DNA of 64,000 nucleotides from contig NZ_VRSV01000001.1 of NCBI RefSeq assembly GCF_008017415.1, positions 1,488,001-1,552,000 on the forward strand, given 5' to 3'. How positions within the stretch are numbered: position 1 is the first letter of the stretch; each line of letters opens with the position of its first letter. Below the pieces are notes generated by a model. The model did no database searches, was not told the DNA's origin, and saw only the letters and a list, made by a program, of their open reading frames with translations. Below are positions 8,580 to 20,199 of the stretch, piece after piece. This stretch comes from Microbacterium hatanonis. GTDB lineage: Bacteria > Actinomycetota > Actinomycetes > Actinomycetales > Microbacteriaceae. Both the position numbers and the translations under genes were made by a program.

Positions 8580-9290
8580 TCAGATATCGAATCTCAGTCG
8601 GCGCGCGACGACGTCTTCGGCTACCTGTGCCACGGTTCGGTTGGTCGAATACGCACGCCCGCGCAGCACGAGCAGCGCGTCTTCCACCCCGATGCCGAGT
8701 TGCGCGGCGACCATGCCGGACGCCTGGTGCATCTCTCGACGCGAGTGCGGACCGTCCGGCAGACCGTCTTCGGTGTGCTCGACATCGTCGAGCGCGCGCT
8801 GGAGGATCCGCCGGGACGCGATCTCGGCGAGGGTCGTGACGTCGGCGACAGCCCGGGCGGTCAGATCCCGCGGTCGTTCGCTGTAGAGGTCGACCGCACC
8901 GACGCTCAGTTCGCCCACGTAGAGCGGAAAAGAGTAGATCGCGCCCACGTCCAGCGAGCGGAACGCCTCCCGGGCATTCGGCCAGTTCGTCGACGTCGTG
9001 CGGGCGAGGTCTGCTTCGAGCACCGGACGTCGGCGGCTCAAGGCATCCCAGCACGGACCTTCCCCGAGATCGATCTGGATCTCGTCGATTCGAGCCGCGG
9101 TGCGGTTGCTGGCGCAGACGGTCTCGCTCCCCAAGGGGCGACCGAGGGTCGAGATCGAGGCCCCCGTGACCTGGACGGCTCCGATGAACGGGCCGCAGAG
9201 ATCATCGCCGTGTCGCGCTGCGCTCAGGCGCGCCAGCGCGTCGGCGAAAGCGGCGCGGTCATCGCCCGGAAGGGACATGCCAACACTCAT
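8580..9290 (-). CDS. GAF-ANTAR transcription antiterminator (second of two)
   Basis: A 236-residue paralogue of the neighbouring protein, same domain order: GAF (about 20-165; IDLGEGPCWDALSRRRPVLEADL aligns with the first copy) and ANTAR (about 175-232; SRREMHQASGMVAAQLG, ending AEDVVARRLRF). The open frame extends upstream through the tRNA-Ala, but the ATG at 9290 is chosen because GGAGGT sits 8 nt before it and GAF similarity begins soon after. The ANTAR core carries HQASGMVAAQL where the first protein has EQAKGYIAFSH, so the two probably read different RNAs. The gap upstream (9291-9404) holds a small TAGCG/CGCTA hairpin near 9332 but no clear dual-hexaloop ANTAR target. Confidence 0.9.
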   Translation of the reverse strand: MSVGMSLPGDDRAAFADALARLSAARHGDDLCGPFIGAVQVTGASISTLGRPLGSETVCASNRTAARIDEIQIDLGEGPCWDALSRRRPVLEADLARTTSTNWPNAREAFRSLDVGAIYSFPLYVGELSVGAVDLYSERPRDLTARAVADVTTLAEIASRRILQRALDDVEHTEDGLPDGPHSRREMHQASGMVAAQLGIGVEDALLVLRGRAYSTNRTVAQVAEDVVARRLRFDI

Positions 9291-9404
9291 CCGTCGACCT
9301 CCGTGATTGCTCGGGCTCTCATTCGGGTGCCGTAGCGCTGACGCTATCAGCACTGAGCCTCGACCGGGGGCGTGACCGGGACGACGATCTTCCCGATGAA
9401 TACC

Positions 9405-9436
9405 AGAAAGACCCCCGGTTTCCCGGGGGTCTTTCT
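9405..9436 (-). terminator. Intrinsic terminator downstream of tRNA-Ala
   Basis: A perfect 14-bp stem (AGAAAGACCCCCGG with its complement) around a 4-nt loop, beginning 4 nt after the CCA end of the tRNA gene and ending in a TCTTTCT stretch on the minus strand. It should end the tRNA transcript before the GAF-ANTAR genes. Confidence 0.9.
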
Positions 9437-9439
9437 CGA

Positions 9440-9515
9440 TGGTGGACCTGAGGGGACTCGAACCCCTGACCCCCTGCATGCCATGCAGGTGCGCTACCAG
9501 CTGCGCCACAGGCCC
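9440..9515 (-). tRNA. tRNA-Ala (anticodon GGC)
   Basis: A 76-nt gene that starts GGGCCTGTGGCGCAGCTGG and ends with an encoded CCA. The acceptor stem pairs GGGCCTG with CAGGTCC (one G-T pair). The anticodon arm is CCTGC-ATGGCAT-GCAGG, giving GGC, and the T-arm has GGTTCGAGTCC. It reads GCC and GCT alanine codons. A TAATCT box about 30 bp upstream is the likely -10 promoter element. Confidence 0.97.
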
Positions 9516-9590
9516 TTACGCTGCCTCAGAAGGCAACCCCCCTAGATTACTACATCCGAAGGGATGCCACGAACCAGGGCGCGTGATCCG

Positions 9591-9968
9591 TTACTCCTGC
9601 GCCGCCGGCGCAGGCAGATCGATGGGCACCACGGGGCAGTCCTTCCACAGGCGCTCGAGCCCGTAGAAGACGCGCTCCTGCTCATGGAAGACGTGCACGA
9701 CGAGATCGCCGAAGTCCAGCAGCACCCAGCGCGACTCCTGGCGGCCCTCCCTGCGCAGACGCTTGTGGCCCGCTTCGAGGAGATCCTCCTCGATGGCGTC
9801 GGCGATGGCCGCGACGTTGCGCTCGTTGCGCCCGGTGACCATGAGGAAGATGTCGACGAGCGGCAGCGGCTCTGACACGTCGAGAGCGACGAGATCCTCG
9901 CCGCTCTTCGCGTCGGCGGCGCGCGCCGCGATCTTGAGCATCTCGCGGGAGTTGTCGGTGGCGACCAT
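9591..9968 (-). CDS. rsfS: Ribosome silencing factor RsfS
   Basis: A 125-residue RsfS/Iojap/YbeB protein. It binds ribosomal protein uL14 on the large subunit and blocks subunit joining when nutrients are scarce. The sequence has the family core from ALDVSEPLPLVDIFLMVTGRN through IEEDLLE to SRWVLLDFGDLVVHVFHEQERVFYGLERLW. It follows the 390-residue membrane protein gene with no gap (stop at 9969, ATG at 9968-9966) and is part of the nadD gene group, its usual actinobacterial setting. Confidence 0.96.
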   Translation of the reverse strand: MVATDNSREMLKIAARAADAKSGEDLVALDVSEPLPLVDIFLMVTGRNERNVAAIADAIEEDLLEAGHKRLRREGRQESRWVLLDFGDLVVHVFHEQERVFYGLERLWKDCPVVPIDLPAPAAQE

Positions 9969-11141
9969 TTAGAAGATTCCTGTCGTGAAGGCGAGGACGA
10001 GAAGTCCGGCCACGGTGACGAGCAACGCGCCGGCGGTGATCGTCAGCGCGATGAGCAGCCTGCCGCCCTTCTCAGGGGCGGGGGGCCGGATGATCTCGTC
10101 GGAGTTGCGCACCTGGCTGATGGCGGCACTGGCGGCGATGGGGGTGGGTGAGGATGCGGCGGGCAGCTCTCCGTCGACGAGAACGGCGTCGGCATCCTTG
10201 CCGTCGTGCAGCCCCGGCGCGTGCCCCACGGAGCCGAGACCCTCGGGAAGGTCGAAGGTGCCGGTGATGAGCACCTCACCCGTGGCCGTCACCGGCGCGA
10301 CGAGTGGCGCAGCTGCCGGCGTCTGGGACAAGATCAGCGCGTTCGGTGTCGACGAAGACACCCCTGCAGATCCGGTTCGTGTGATCAGCTGGTCGAACGA
10401 CGGAGGCAGCTCGACGACGGGGGTCTCACCGGCGAGGAGACCGGAACCGAAGTGCGGGTTCACCACCGCAGTGGGCTCGTCGCCGACGGCGGAGGGGCGA
10501 GAGAGCCCCGGAACGTCGGCGATGATCTCGTCCGGCCCCGACTCCGTGTCGTCGGAGTCGACGGCGACGGCGTCGGGGTCATCCGTGGGCGTCGTCTTGT
10601 CGACGTCCTGCGCCGGGGAGGGGGCCGCGTCGGGCGCGATGATCGGAACCGAGGCGGTGCGGATGCGCTCGACCTCGCGCGCTTGGCGACGGGTGAGGGG
10701 TGTCACGGCGAGATCGGCAAACGACCCGGGAGCGACCGTCTCCTCCCCCGTGACCGACGGCGGAAGGACGACGGGCTCCGCCGTCTGGTGAGCGCGCTCG
10801 ACATCGGCCTCCGACTCGGGCTGCTCCTCGAGGTCGGACGGCGAGGCCTCGGACTCGGGTTGCGGGTCGGGATCGACCGATTCGGCCTCGAGCGCATCGG
10901 GCGCGGCGTCCGTGGGATCCTCGACCGCGGGGGGCGAGTCGACCTCAGCTTCGTCACCGGCATCCTGCTGCGCGTTCTTCTCACGTTCCGCTGCCGCCGC
11001 GCGATCGTCGGCTTCGCTCAAGAAGGCTTCGTTCTTGGCGATGTCTTCGGGTGTGAGGACGGGGGTGGCGCCCGTGTTGCGGATCTCGCGCAACCGCCGA
11101 CGGGTCAGCGGAGGCGTGTCGGGCTGATCGGGTGTGCTCAT
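9969..11141 (-). CDS. Acidic, tail-anchored membrane protein with duplicated LTRR motifs
   Basis: A 390-residue protein of unknown function. Two similar motifs are visible: [21 protein letters not shown] (about 11-31) and [20 protein letters not shown] (about 148-167). Between and after them lie long disordered stretches rich in Asp, Glu, Pro and Ala. A single membrane segment lies at about 361-388 with only a couple of residues after it, so the bulk should face the cytoplasm. The ATG overlaps the nadD stop (ATGA), which fixes the start, and rsfS follows directly. Proteins at this position occur in related actinobacteria (general knowledge, not checked); a role at the envelope or division site is speculation. 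Confidence 0.8.
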   Translation of the reverse strand: MSTPDQPDTPPLTRRRLREIRNTGATPVLTPEDIAKNEAFLSEADDRAAAAEREKNAQQDAGDEAEVDSPPAVEDPTDAAPDALEAESVDPDPQPESEASPSDLEEQPESEADVERAHQTAEPVVLPPSVTGEETVAPGSFADLAVTPLTRRQAREVERIRTASVPIIAPDAAPSPAQDVDKTTPTDDPDAVAVDSDDTESGPDEIIADVPGLSRPSAVGDEPTAVVNPHFGSGLLAGETPVVELPPSFDQLITRTGSAGVSSSTPNALILSQTPAAAPLVAPVTATGEVLITGTFDLPEGLGSVGHAPGLHDGKDADAVLVDGELPAASSPTPIAASAAISQVRNSDEIIRPPAPEKGGRLLIALTITAGALLVTVAGLLVLAFTTGIF

Positions 11142-11734
11142 GCCTTGCTCCGATAGAGGTGATGCTTCTCGATGTACTGGACGACGCCGTCGGGTACGAG
11201 ATACCAGACCGGATTGCCCCTGCGGACACGGTCTCGGCAGTCGGTCGACGAGATCGCGAGGGCGGGGATCTCGAGCTGGCTCACGTTGTCTCGCGGCAGT
11301 CCGTCCGTGCTCAGCACGTGGCCTGGCCGTGAGACGGCGACGAAATGGGCGAGGCCCCACAACTCATCATGGTCCCTCCACCCGAGAATCTGCGCCACGG
11401 CATCCGCGCCCGTGATGAAGAACAGATCTGCTCCGGGGCGTTGCGCCTTGATGTCGCGCAGGGTGTCGATCGTGTAGGTGAAGCCGTCCCGGTCGATATC
11501 GACCCGGCTGACCGTGAACTGAGGGTTGGAGGCCGTCGCGATGACCGTCATCAGGTAGCGGTCCTCGCTCGGCGACACTTCCTGCTTCTGCCACGGGCGC
11601 CCCGTGGGAACGAAGACGACCTCGTCGAGATCGAACGACTGCGCGACCTCGCTCGCCGCGACCAGGTGGCCATGGTGGATCGGGTCGAACGTTCCACCCA
11701 TGACCCCGATCCGCGGGGCGCGCGTCGTCGTCAT
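11138..11734 (-). CDS. nadD: Nicotinate-nucleotide adenylyltransferase
   Basis: A 198-residue nucleotidyltransferase that joins ATP and nicotinate mononucleotide to form deamido-NAD in NAD synthesis. The signature [12 protein letters not shown] is at residues 13-24 (T/HxGH site) and [13 protein letters not shown] near residue 160 matches the family ISSTxIR motif. Length is normal for NadD. It lies between the small membrane protein gene (10 bp gap) and the acidic membrane protein gene (4-bp overlap), in a conserved order ahead of rsfS. Confidence 0.96.
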   Translation of the reverse strand: MTTTRAPRIGVMGGTFDPIHHGHLVAASEVAQSFDLDEVVFVPTGRPWQKQEVSPSEDRYLMTVIATASNPQFTVSRVDIDRDGFTYTIDTLRDIKAQRPGADLFFITGADAVAQILGWRDHDELWGLAHFVAVSRPGHVLSTDGLPRDNVSQLEIPALAISSTDCRDRVRRGNPVWYLVPDGVVQYIEKHHLYRSKA

Positions 11735-11744
11735 GCAGTGAGCC

Positions 11745-11966
11745 TCAGTGGCCGTGCCCCTCGGGAGTCGGCGTTCCGTGCTTGCGCGCGTAGGCGTCGG
11801 CCTTGTGCGCGTGCCGGTTGGCCACGTTGCGGTACGACAGCGTGACGAGTCCGAGGAGGGTGAAGACGGCGAGGGCGACCGCGCCGTACCAGAACGTCTC
11901 GAGGGCGACGTTGCCGTGGTGTTCGGCTTCTTCAGCGGCGAAGGCGATCAGCGTGGCGATGGTCAT
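11745..11966 (-). CDS. Small single-pass membrane protein, 73 aa
   Basis: A short protein with one central membrane segment (about 26-45, [20 protein letters not shown]) and a hydrophilic His/Lys-rich C terminus ending EGHGH. The N-terminal part, AAEEAEHHG, is acidic. No function is known to me. It lies between proA and nadD on the same strand; its codon use and close spacing to nadD (10 bp) support a real gene. The His-rich tail could bind metal, but this is only a suggestion. Confidence 0.75.
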   Translation of the reverse strand: MTIATLIAFAAEEAEHHGNVALETFWYGAVALAVFTLLGLVTLSYRNVANRHAHKADAYARKHGTPTPEGHGH

Positions 11967-12020
11967 CGAGGCTCCGTTCGGGTTCGCGCGGCGGCGACGC
12001 GCATGTAAGAGTTTAGGCCG

Positions 12021-13276
12021 TCAGGCACGGGTCTGCCCGTCACCGCGCGCCAGCCACTTCGTGCTGGTGAGTTCGGCAAGTCCCATGGGCCCGCGCGCGT
12101 GCAGCTTCTGCGTCGAGATGCCCACTTCTGCGCCGAACCCGAACTCTCCGCCGTCGGTGAACCGCGTCGACGCGTTCACCATCACGACCGCCGAATCCAC
12201 CTCCGCGAGGAACCGCTCGGCGTTGGCGGCGTCGTCGGTGATGATCGACTCGGTGTGATGGGTGGAGTAGCGGCGGATATGGGCCAGCGCCTCGTCGAGA
12301 TCGTCGACGATGCGGACGGCCACGTCGAGGCTGAGGTACTCGCGCGCCCAGTCGTCGTCGGTGGCGGGAACGACGGAGGCGTCGTACGCCGAGGTCTGCG
12401 TGTCACCGTGCACGGTGACGCCGGACTCCTTGAGGGCGGACAGCATTCCGGGAAGCACACGGGGCGCGGCATCGCGGTGCACCAGCACCGTCTCGACGGC
12501 ATTGCAGACGCTCGGGCGCTGCGCCTTGGCGTTCACGACGATGTCGCGCGCCCAGTCGGCGCGCGCGGAGGCATCGACGACGAGGTGGACGACACCCGCC
12601 CCCGTCTCGATGACGGGGACGAGCGATTCGGTCACGACCGTCTCGATCAGCTGAGCGCTCCCACGCGGCACCAGCACGTCGACGAGTCCGCGGGCACGCA
12701 TGAGGTCGCGTGCTCCGTCGCGACCGAACTCGTCGACGGTCTGGATGGCCTCCGGATCGACGCCCTGCGTGGAGAGAGCGGCGCGCATACTCGCTACGAG
12801 CGCCGCGTTCGAGCTCTCGGCGGCACTACCACCGCGGAGGACGACCGCGTTGCCGGAGCGCAGGGCGAGGGCCGTGATGTCGACGGTGACGTTCGGACGG
12901 GCTTCGTAGATCGACCCGACGACGCCGAACGGCACCGACACCTTCGTGAGTTTCAGACCGTTCGGCAGCACCCGCTCGTCGAGCACGCGCCCCACAGGGT
13001 CGGGCAGTTCGGCGATGTCACGCACGGCCGACGACAGCGCGGCCACCCGCCCGTCATCGAGACGCAGGCGATCGAGCAGCGCGTCACCGATGCCGTTCGC
13101 TCGACCTCGCTCGAGGTCTTCCGCGTTCGCCGCGACGATGACGTCCGTGTCAGCGTCGAGCTGCGCGGCGATGGCTCGCAGAGCAGCGGTCTTCTCCCCG
13201 GAGGTCAGCAGACCGATCGTGCGTGCAGAGTCTTTCGCGCGCAGCATCCGATCGTGGGCCGAGACGACGAGAGCGG

Positions 13277-13280
<4 letters not shown>
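12021..13280 (-). CDS. proA: Gamma-glutamyl phosphate reductase
   Basis: A 419-residue NADPH-dependent enzyme that reduces glutamyl-5-phosphate to glutamate-5-semialdehyde, step two of proline synthesis. Features seen are SIYEARPNVTVD and LRGGSAAESSN in the N-terminal half, the catalytic cysteine in QRPSVCNAVE (around residue 258), and the C-terminal RFTDGGEFGFGAEVGISTQKLHARGPMG. Length is typical. Its ATG overlaps the proB stop (ATGA), so the two consecutive pathway enzymes are translationally coupled. Confidence 0.97.
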
Positions 13281-15753
<2,473 letters not shown>

Positions 15754-16011
15754 TTACTCCGCGCCCGCGACGATGTTGACGACCTTGCGGCCGCCCTTCT
15801 GACCGAACTCGACAGCACCGGCCGAAAGGGCGAAGAGGGTGTCGTCCTTGCCACGGCCCACGTTGGCGCCGGGGTGGAAGTGCGTGCCGCGCTGGCGGAC
15901 GATGATCTCGCCGGCGCCGACGACCTGGCCGCCGAAGCGCTTCACGCCGAGGCGCTGAGCGTTGGAGTCACGACCGTTACGGGTGGAGCTTGCGCCCTTT
16001 TTATGTGCCAT
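15754..16011 (-). CDS. rpmA: 50S ribosomal protein bL27
   Basis: An 85-residue protein of the large subunit whose N terminus reaches the peptidyl transferase centre. It begins [20 protein letters not shown] and carries [22 protein letters not shown] and [16 protein letters not shown], all diagnostic. There is no N-terminal extension of the kind that is cleaved in Firmicutes. It lies 18 bp after rplU in the same operon. Confidence 0.98.
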   Translation of the reverse strand: MAHKKGASSTRNGRDSNAQRLGVKRFGGQVVGAGEIIVRQRGTHFHPGANVGRGKDDTLFALSAGAVEFGQKGGRKVVNIVAGAE

Positions 16012-16029
16012 CTCTGCGTCTCCCTGGCT

Positions 16030-16338
16030 TTACTTGATGCCGGTGACCTTGACGCGCGTGAGGTCCTGACGGTGCCCCTGGCGCTTCTTGTAGCCGGTCT
16101 TGTTCTTGAACTTCTGGATGACGATCTTCGGTCCGCGCAGCTCGCCGAGCACCTCGGCGGTCACCGAGACGCCCGCGAGCTTCTCTGCGTCGGTCGTGAC
16201 GGCGTCGCCGTCGACGAGAAGCACGGCAGGAAGCTGCACGTTGTCGCCTACCTTGGCCGCGAGGCGATCGAGAACGACGATCGTGCCGACCTCTACCTTC
16301 TCCTGCCGGCCACCGGCCCGCACTACTGCGTAAACCAC
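16030..16338 (-). CDS. rplU: 50S ribosomal protein bL21
   Basis: A 102-residue large-subunit protein. It starts [18 protein letters not shown] and ends with the conserved [25 protein letters not shown], which contacts 23S rRNA. It is the first gene of rplU-rpmA-obgE. The 223-bp gap upstream (16339-16561) should hold its promoter and leader; a small GGAGC/GCTCC hairpin is present near 16360, but no clear -10 or known leader motif could be assigned. Confidence 0.98.
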   Translation of the reverse strand: MVYAVVRAGGRQEKVEVGTIVVLDRLAAKVGDNVQLPAVLLVDGDAVTTDAEKLAGVSVTAEVLGELRGPKIVIQKFKNKTGYKKRQGHRQDLTRVKVTGIK

Positions 16339-16561
16339 TTCATACCTGTTTCGTTCGGGAGCACGAGGCTCCGGTTTGTCTGATGACGGAAGTCTTGGTG
16401 CGAATCGTCCGCATCGACCGCGTCATCCGGGCCGGCGTCCTTCTCAGGCCACCGCTGCCGGGCACGTGACACGAACGCACCAAAGGGAAATGCTACCCGA
16501 TGCCGACTCCCCTGGCAAAAGCGCGGACCCGCGTGTCGCGGGGCCCGCATAGGATCTCGAC

Positions 16562-16837
16562 GTGACGATCCTGATCGACAACCCGCTGTGGCCGGCACAC
16601 GGACGACTCTGGGCTCACCTGGTCAGCGACTCCGACCTGGTCGAACTCCATGCCTTCGCCCAGGCCAACGGCATCCCCCGGCGCGCGTTCGATCTCGACC
16701 ACTACGACGTCCCCGACGAGGCGCACCCGCGGCTCGTCGCCGCGGGTGCCACTCATGTCGAAGGTCGCGAACTCGTTCGGCGTCTGATCGCCTCAGGGCT
16801 GCGTGTGACGGCCCGGGAGCGTCGCAGCATCCGCTGA
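16562..16837 (+). CDS. DUF4031 domain protein
   Basis: A 91-residue protein that starts with GTG. It matches the actinobacterial DUF4031 family pattern: ILIDNPLWPAHGRLWAHLVSD at the start, GIPRRAFDLDHYDVPDE in the middle and the REL-RRL-ASGLRV end. Function unknown. TAGGAT (16550-16555) lies 6 nt before the GTG and no Shine-Dalgarno sequence fits, so the transcript should be leaderless, which supports this start. The stop is 6 bp from the RNase E/G stop on the other strand. Confidence 0.85.
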   Translation: MTILIDNPLWPAHGRLWAHLVSDSDLVELHAFAQANGIPRRAFDLDHYDVPDEAHPRLVAAGATHVEGRELVRRLIASGLRVTARERRSIR

Positions 16838-16843
16838 GGGCTC

Positions 16844-19306
16844 TCAGCTCTCCTCGGTCGGCCCAGCCTGCACGGGAGTGCCGCTGAGGGCCGCTGTCGT
16901 GACACGGCGGCGCGAACGACCCTGCCCGGGCGCCTTGGGCTCGGGGAGCGCGCTGAGTACCGAATCGAGGAGGACGTCCTTCTCGGTGCGGGGGTTCTTC
17001 GCCGCGGTGTCTGTGCGTTTCTTGCGCGGGCGCTTCACCGGCTCGGCCTCCACGGCGGGAACCTCCACGACGACGGGTTCGACCGCGGGGGCCTCCTCCT
17101 CGCCGTTCGGCTGGATCGTCGAGGCGGCGATCTGCGCGAGGGCCGACTTCACGCCCTCGGTGATGACGTGGGTCGCGCCCACAGCGCCGTTGCCGCCACC
17201 GCCCGTGTTGCCGCCCCCGTTGCCGGAACCGCGCGAGCGCCGGTTGGACGATCCGTTGTTGCCCGACGAAGACCCTCCGCCGTTGGAGCGGTGCTTCACC
17301 ACGGGGTCGTGGTGCACGACGACTCCGCGGCCGGCGCAGACCTCGCACGGCTCGCTGAAGGTCTCGAGGAGCCCCAGTCCGAGCTTCTTCCTGGTCATCT
17401 GCACGAGGCCGAGCGACGTCACCTCGGCGACCTGGTGCTTCGTGCGGTCGCGGCTGAGGCACTCGACCAGGCGGCGCAGAACGAGGTCGCGGTTGGATTC
17501 GAGCACCATGTCGATGAAGTCGACGACGATGATCCCGCCGATGTCCCGCAGCCGCAGCTGTCGGACGATCTCCTCCGCCGCCTCGAGGTTGTTCTTGGTG
17601 ACGGTCTCTTCGAGGTTTCCGCCGGAACCGACGAACTTGCCGGTGTTGACGTCGACGACGGTCATCGCCTCGGTGCGGTCGATGACGAGCGATCCGCCCG
17701 AGGGCAGCCACACCTTGCGGTCGAGCGCCTTCTCGATCTGCTCGGTGACGCGGAACTCGTCGAACGGGTCGCGGTCGGCGTCGTACGATTCGACGCGGTC
17801 GAGCAGGTCGGGCGCCACGCTCGCGAGGTAGCTGGTGATCGTCTGGTGTGCGTCCTCGCCCTGGATGAGCATCTTCGTGAAGTCCTCGTTGAAGACGTCG
17901 CGGACGATCTTGACGAGAAGGTCGGGCTCCGAGTGCAGAAGCGCCGGCGCCTGGATCGTCTCGATCTGTCGGCTCACGTGCTCCCACTGGCTGGTGAGTC
18001 GCTGCACGTCACGCGTCAGCTGATCCTCGGTGGCCCCCTCGGCCGCGGTGCGCACGATGACGCCCGACGACTCGGGGAGAACCTCTTTCAGGATCTTCTT
18101 CAGGCGAGCGCGCTCGGTGTCGGGGAGCTTGCGCGAAATGCCGTTCATCGCGCCACCGGGCACGTAGACGAGGTAGCGCCCGGGGAGCGAGATCTGGCTC
18201 GTCAGACGAGCACCCTTGTGCCCCACCGGGTCTTTCGTGACCTGGACGAGCACCTTGTCGCCCGACTTCAGAGCGAGCTCGATCCGCCGCGGCTGGTTTC
18301 CGGTCTCGACGGCGTCCCAGTCGACCTCGCCCGAGTACAGCACGGCGTTGCGACCGCGACCGATGTCGACGAAGGCGGCCTCCATGCTGGGCAGCACGTT
18401 CTGGACGCGGCCGAGATAGACGTTGCCGATGAGCGAGGCGTCCTGGTTGCGCGCGACGTAGTGCTCGACGAGGACGTGGTCCTCGAGCACGGCGATCTGC
18501 ACGCGGCCGTTCTTGGAGCGGACGATCATCTCGCGGTCGACGGCTTCGCGACGGGCGAGGAACTCGGCCTCGGTCACCACCGGACGGCGACGGCCGGCTT
18601 CACGCCCATCGCGGCGACGCTGCTTCTTCGCCTCGAGGCGCGTGGAACCCTTGATGCGCTGCGGCTCGGTCACGTACTCGACGGCGCGCTGACGCGGCGG
18701 TGTGGGCGCGGACTCCGTGCGCTCCTCGTTGCCGCCGCTCTCGCCGCGACGGCGATTGCGCCGACGCGCCGAGGTTCCGGATGCGGGAGCTTCCTCGGGC
18801 TCGTCGAACTCCTCCGCACGCGGCGGGAGGGCGACGACGGGCGGGGCGTAGAAGTGCAGCTGCGTGCTGACGGCCGAGACGAACACCTCGGGCAGGAGGC
18901 CGAGAGCGACGGCGGTGAGCTCGGTGGGCTCCTCGGGCGCCGGATCCTGCACGGGCGCCTCTTCGGCGGGCGACTCCTCGGCCGCGGGCGTCTCCACGAT
19001 CGGGTCGATGGCGGGCTGCTCACCGGCCTCGGAGACATCGCCCAGCGGCGCCTCGACCGGCTCATCGGCGACAGGCTCGCCCTCGGCGGCGGGCTCGTCG
19101 GCATCACCCGGTTCCACCGCGGCGTCGGCCACGACGACGGCGGGCTTCGACGCGTCATCCGCGGGGATCGCACCGCGATCGCCCTCGGTCGCCTCGACCG
19201 CGTCGAGCACGGCCTCCATGTCGGCGATCGTGGTCAGCTGCTCCGCGGCATCCTGAGGCGCATCGCTCGCGGGGGTGTCGTTCCGGGTTTCGTTCTCATC
19301 GGCCAT
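16844..19306 (-). CDS. rne: Ribonuclease E/G
   Basis: An 820-residue endoribonuclease for mRNA decay and rRNA/tRNA maturation. The first 200 or so residues are an acidic Ala/Glu/Pro-rich, presumably disordered region, then a basic patch (RRRNRRRG). The S1 domain starts about residue 268 (IAVLEDHVLVEHYV, YLGRVQNVLPSMEAAFVDIG). The catalytic metal residues are D552 (VVDVNTGKFVG) and D596 (VDFIDM), and the zinc-link is C654-x2-C657. A Gly/Ser/Asn-rich and then acidic tail follows. AAGGAG lies about 10 nt before the chosen ATG; a GTG just before it is also possible. The 278-bp gap upstream is shared with the divergent VKOR gene. Confidence 0.95.
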   Translation of the reverse strand: MADENETRNDTPASDAPQDAAEQLTTIADMEAVLDAVEATEGDRGAIPADDASKPAVVVADAAVEPGDADEPAAEGEPVADEPVEAPLGDVSEAGEQPAIDPIVETPAAEESPAEEAPVQDPAPEEPTELTAVALGLLPEVFVSAVSTQLHFYAPPVVALPPRAEEFDEPEEAPASGTSARRRNRRRGESGGNEERTESAPTPPRQRAVEYVTEPQRIKGSTRLEAKKQRRRDGREAGRRRPVVTEAEFLARREAVDREMIVRSKNGRVQIAVLEDHVLVEHYVARNQDASLIGNVYLGRVQNVLPSMEAAFVDIGRGRNAVLYSGEVDWDAVETGNQPRRIELALKSGDKVLVQVTKDPVGHKGARLTSQISLPGRYLVYVPGGAMNGISRKLPDTERARLKKILKEVLPESSGVIVRTAAEGATEDQLTRDVQRLTSQWEHVSRQIETIQAPALLHSEPDLLVKIVRDVFNEDFTKMLIQGEDAHQTITSYLASVAPDLLDRVESYDADRDPFDEFRVTEQIEKALDRKVWLPSGGSLVIDRTEAMTVVDVNTGKFVGSGGNLEETVTKNNLEAAEEIVRQLRLRDIGGIIVVDFIDMVLESNRDLVLRRLVECLSRDRTKHQVAEVTSLGLVQMTRKKLGLGLLETFSEPCEVCAGRGVVVHHDPVVKHRSNGGGSSSGNNGSSNRRSRGSGNGGGNTGGGGNGAVGATHVITEGVKSALAQIAASTIQPNGEEEAPAVEPVVVEVPAVEAEPVKRPRKKRTDTAAKNPRTEKDVLLDSVLSALPEPKAPGQGRSRRRVTTAALSGTPVQAGPTEES

Positions 19307-19584
19307 CACGGGGGTGCTCCTTGCGGACGACACCGCGCATCGTCCGACGAAATCTCGTGCGGCGCCACACCCGGCGGGGCCGCGAACTCATTTGGTCTGC
19401 AGCCGGCCCGAGGCTCTAACTGCAAGGGCGTCCATCGCCCGAAGTCTGTCGTGATGCCGGTGCGGCGCGGCCGCGGGCATCACCGACCATTATCGCACTC
19501 CCCCGCCGCTTGTGCCGACCACACGCTTCGAGAGTCGATCCATCGCCGAGCCGGGCCGGAGGTACGGATGCCATAATCCGAGCC

Positions 19585-20190
19585 ATGAGCGCACCGGCAG
19601 CATCCCCGCAGCGTCCGACCGCGATGGCGGTCTGGCTGATCATCGCGGGGGTGGTCGGCTGGTGGGCCGCCTTCTCCCTCACGCTGGAGCGCCTGCACCT
19701 GCTGGAGGATCCGAACGCCACCGCCTCGTGCGATTTCAACCCGCTCATCCAATGCGGGAAGAACCTCGTCTCCGCACAGGGAAGCGTGCTCGGCTTCCCG
19801 AACCCGATCATCGGGCTCGCCGCATGGATGGCGCCGCTGTTCGTCGGCGTCGCGATCCTCGCCGGCGCGCGGTTCGCGCGCTGGTTCTGGTGGGTCTTCA
19901 CACTCGGAACAGCGGGGGCATTCGCCTTCGTGGTGTGGCTGATCGTGCAGAGCATCTTCGTCATCGGCACGCTCTGCCCGTGGTGCATGGTGACGTGGGT
20001 CGTGACGATCCCGACGTTCTACGTCGTGCTTCTCCACGTCTTGCGAACCGGCATCGTCCCCGTACCCGCAGGGGTGCGGCGAGGAGCGGCGGCCACCATG
20101 GGGTGGATGCCGCTCCTCGCCGTGGGCAGCTACGCGATCATCGCGATCGTCGCCCAGCTGCGGCTGGACGTCATCGGCTCTCTCGTCTGA
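19585..20190 (+). CDS. Vitamin K epoxide reductase family protein (VKOR)
   Basis: A 201-residue polytopic membrane protein. It has the four family cysteines: C49 and C57 in the extracellular loop (SCDFNPLIQC) and the active-site pair C131-P-W-C134. The ETLERLHLLEDP-like start, FPNPIIGLAAW and the NPL-Q-GK motif are typical. Actinobacterial VKOR replaces DsbB: it reoxidises a DsbA-like partner using menaquinone, driving disulfide formation outside the membrane. No DsbA-like gene is adjacent. CATAAT (19572-19577) lies 7 nt before the ATG, so the mRNA is probably leaderless and this start is favoured over upstream in-frame options. Confidence 0.93.
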   Translation: MSAPAASPQRPTAMAVWLIIAGVVGWWAAFSLTLERLHLLEDPNATASCDFNPLIQCGKNLVSAQGSVLGFPNPIIGLAAWMAPLFVGVAILAGARFARWFWWVFTLGTAGAFAFVVWLIVQSIFVIGTLCPWCMVTWVVTIPTFYVVLLHVLRTGIVPVPAGVRRGAAATMGWMPLLAVGSYAIIAIVAQLRLDVIGSLV

Positions 20191-20199
20191 CCGGCCGGC

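Noticed and set aside
16339..16561. Possible L21 leader regulatory RNA
   Set aside because: Only a 5-bp hairpin near 16360 is visible; no match to a known leader could be made by eye.
16831..16848. GCTGAG/CTCAGC hairpin over the converging stops of DUF4031 and rne
   Set aside because: Only a 6-bp stem within coding ends; could be chance.
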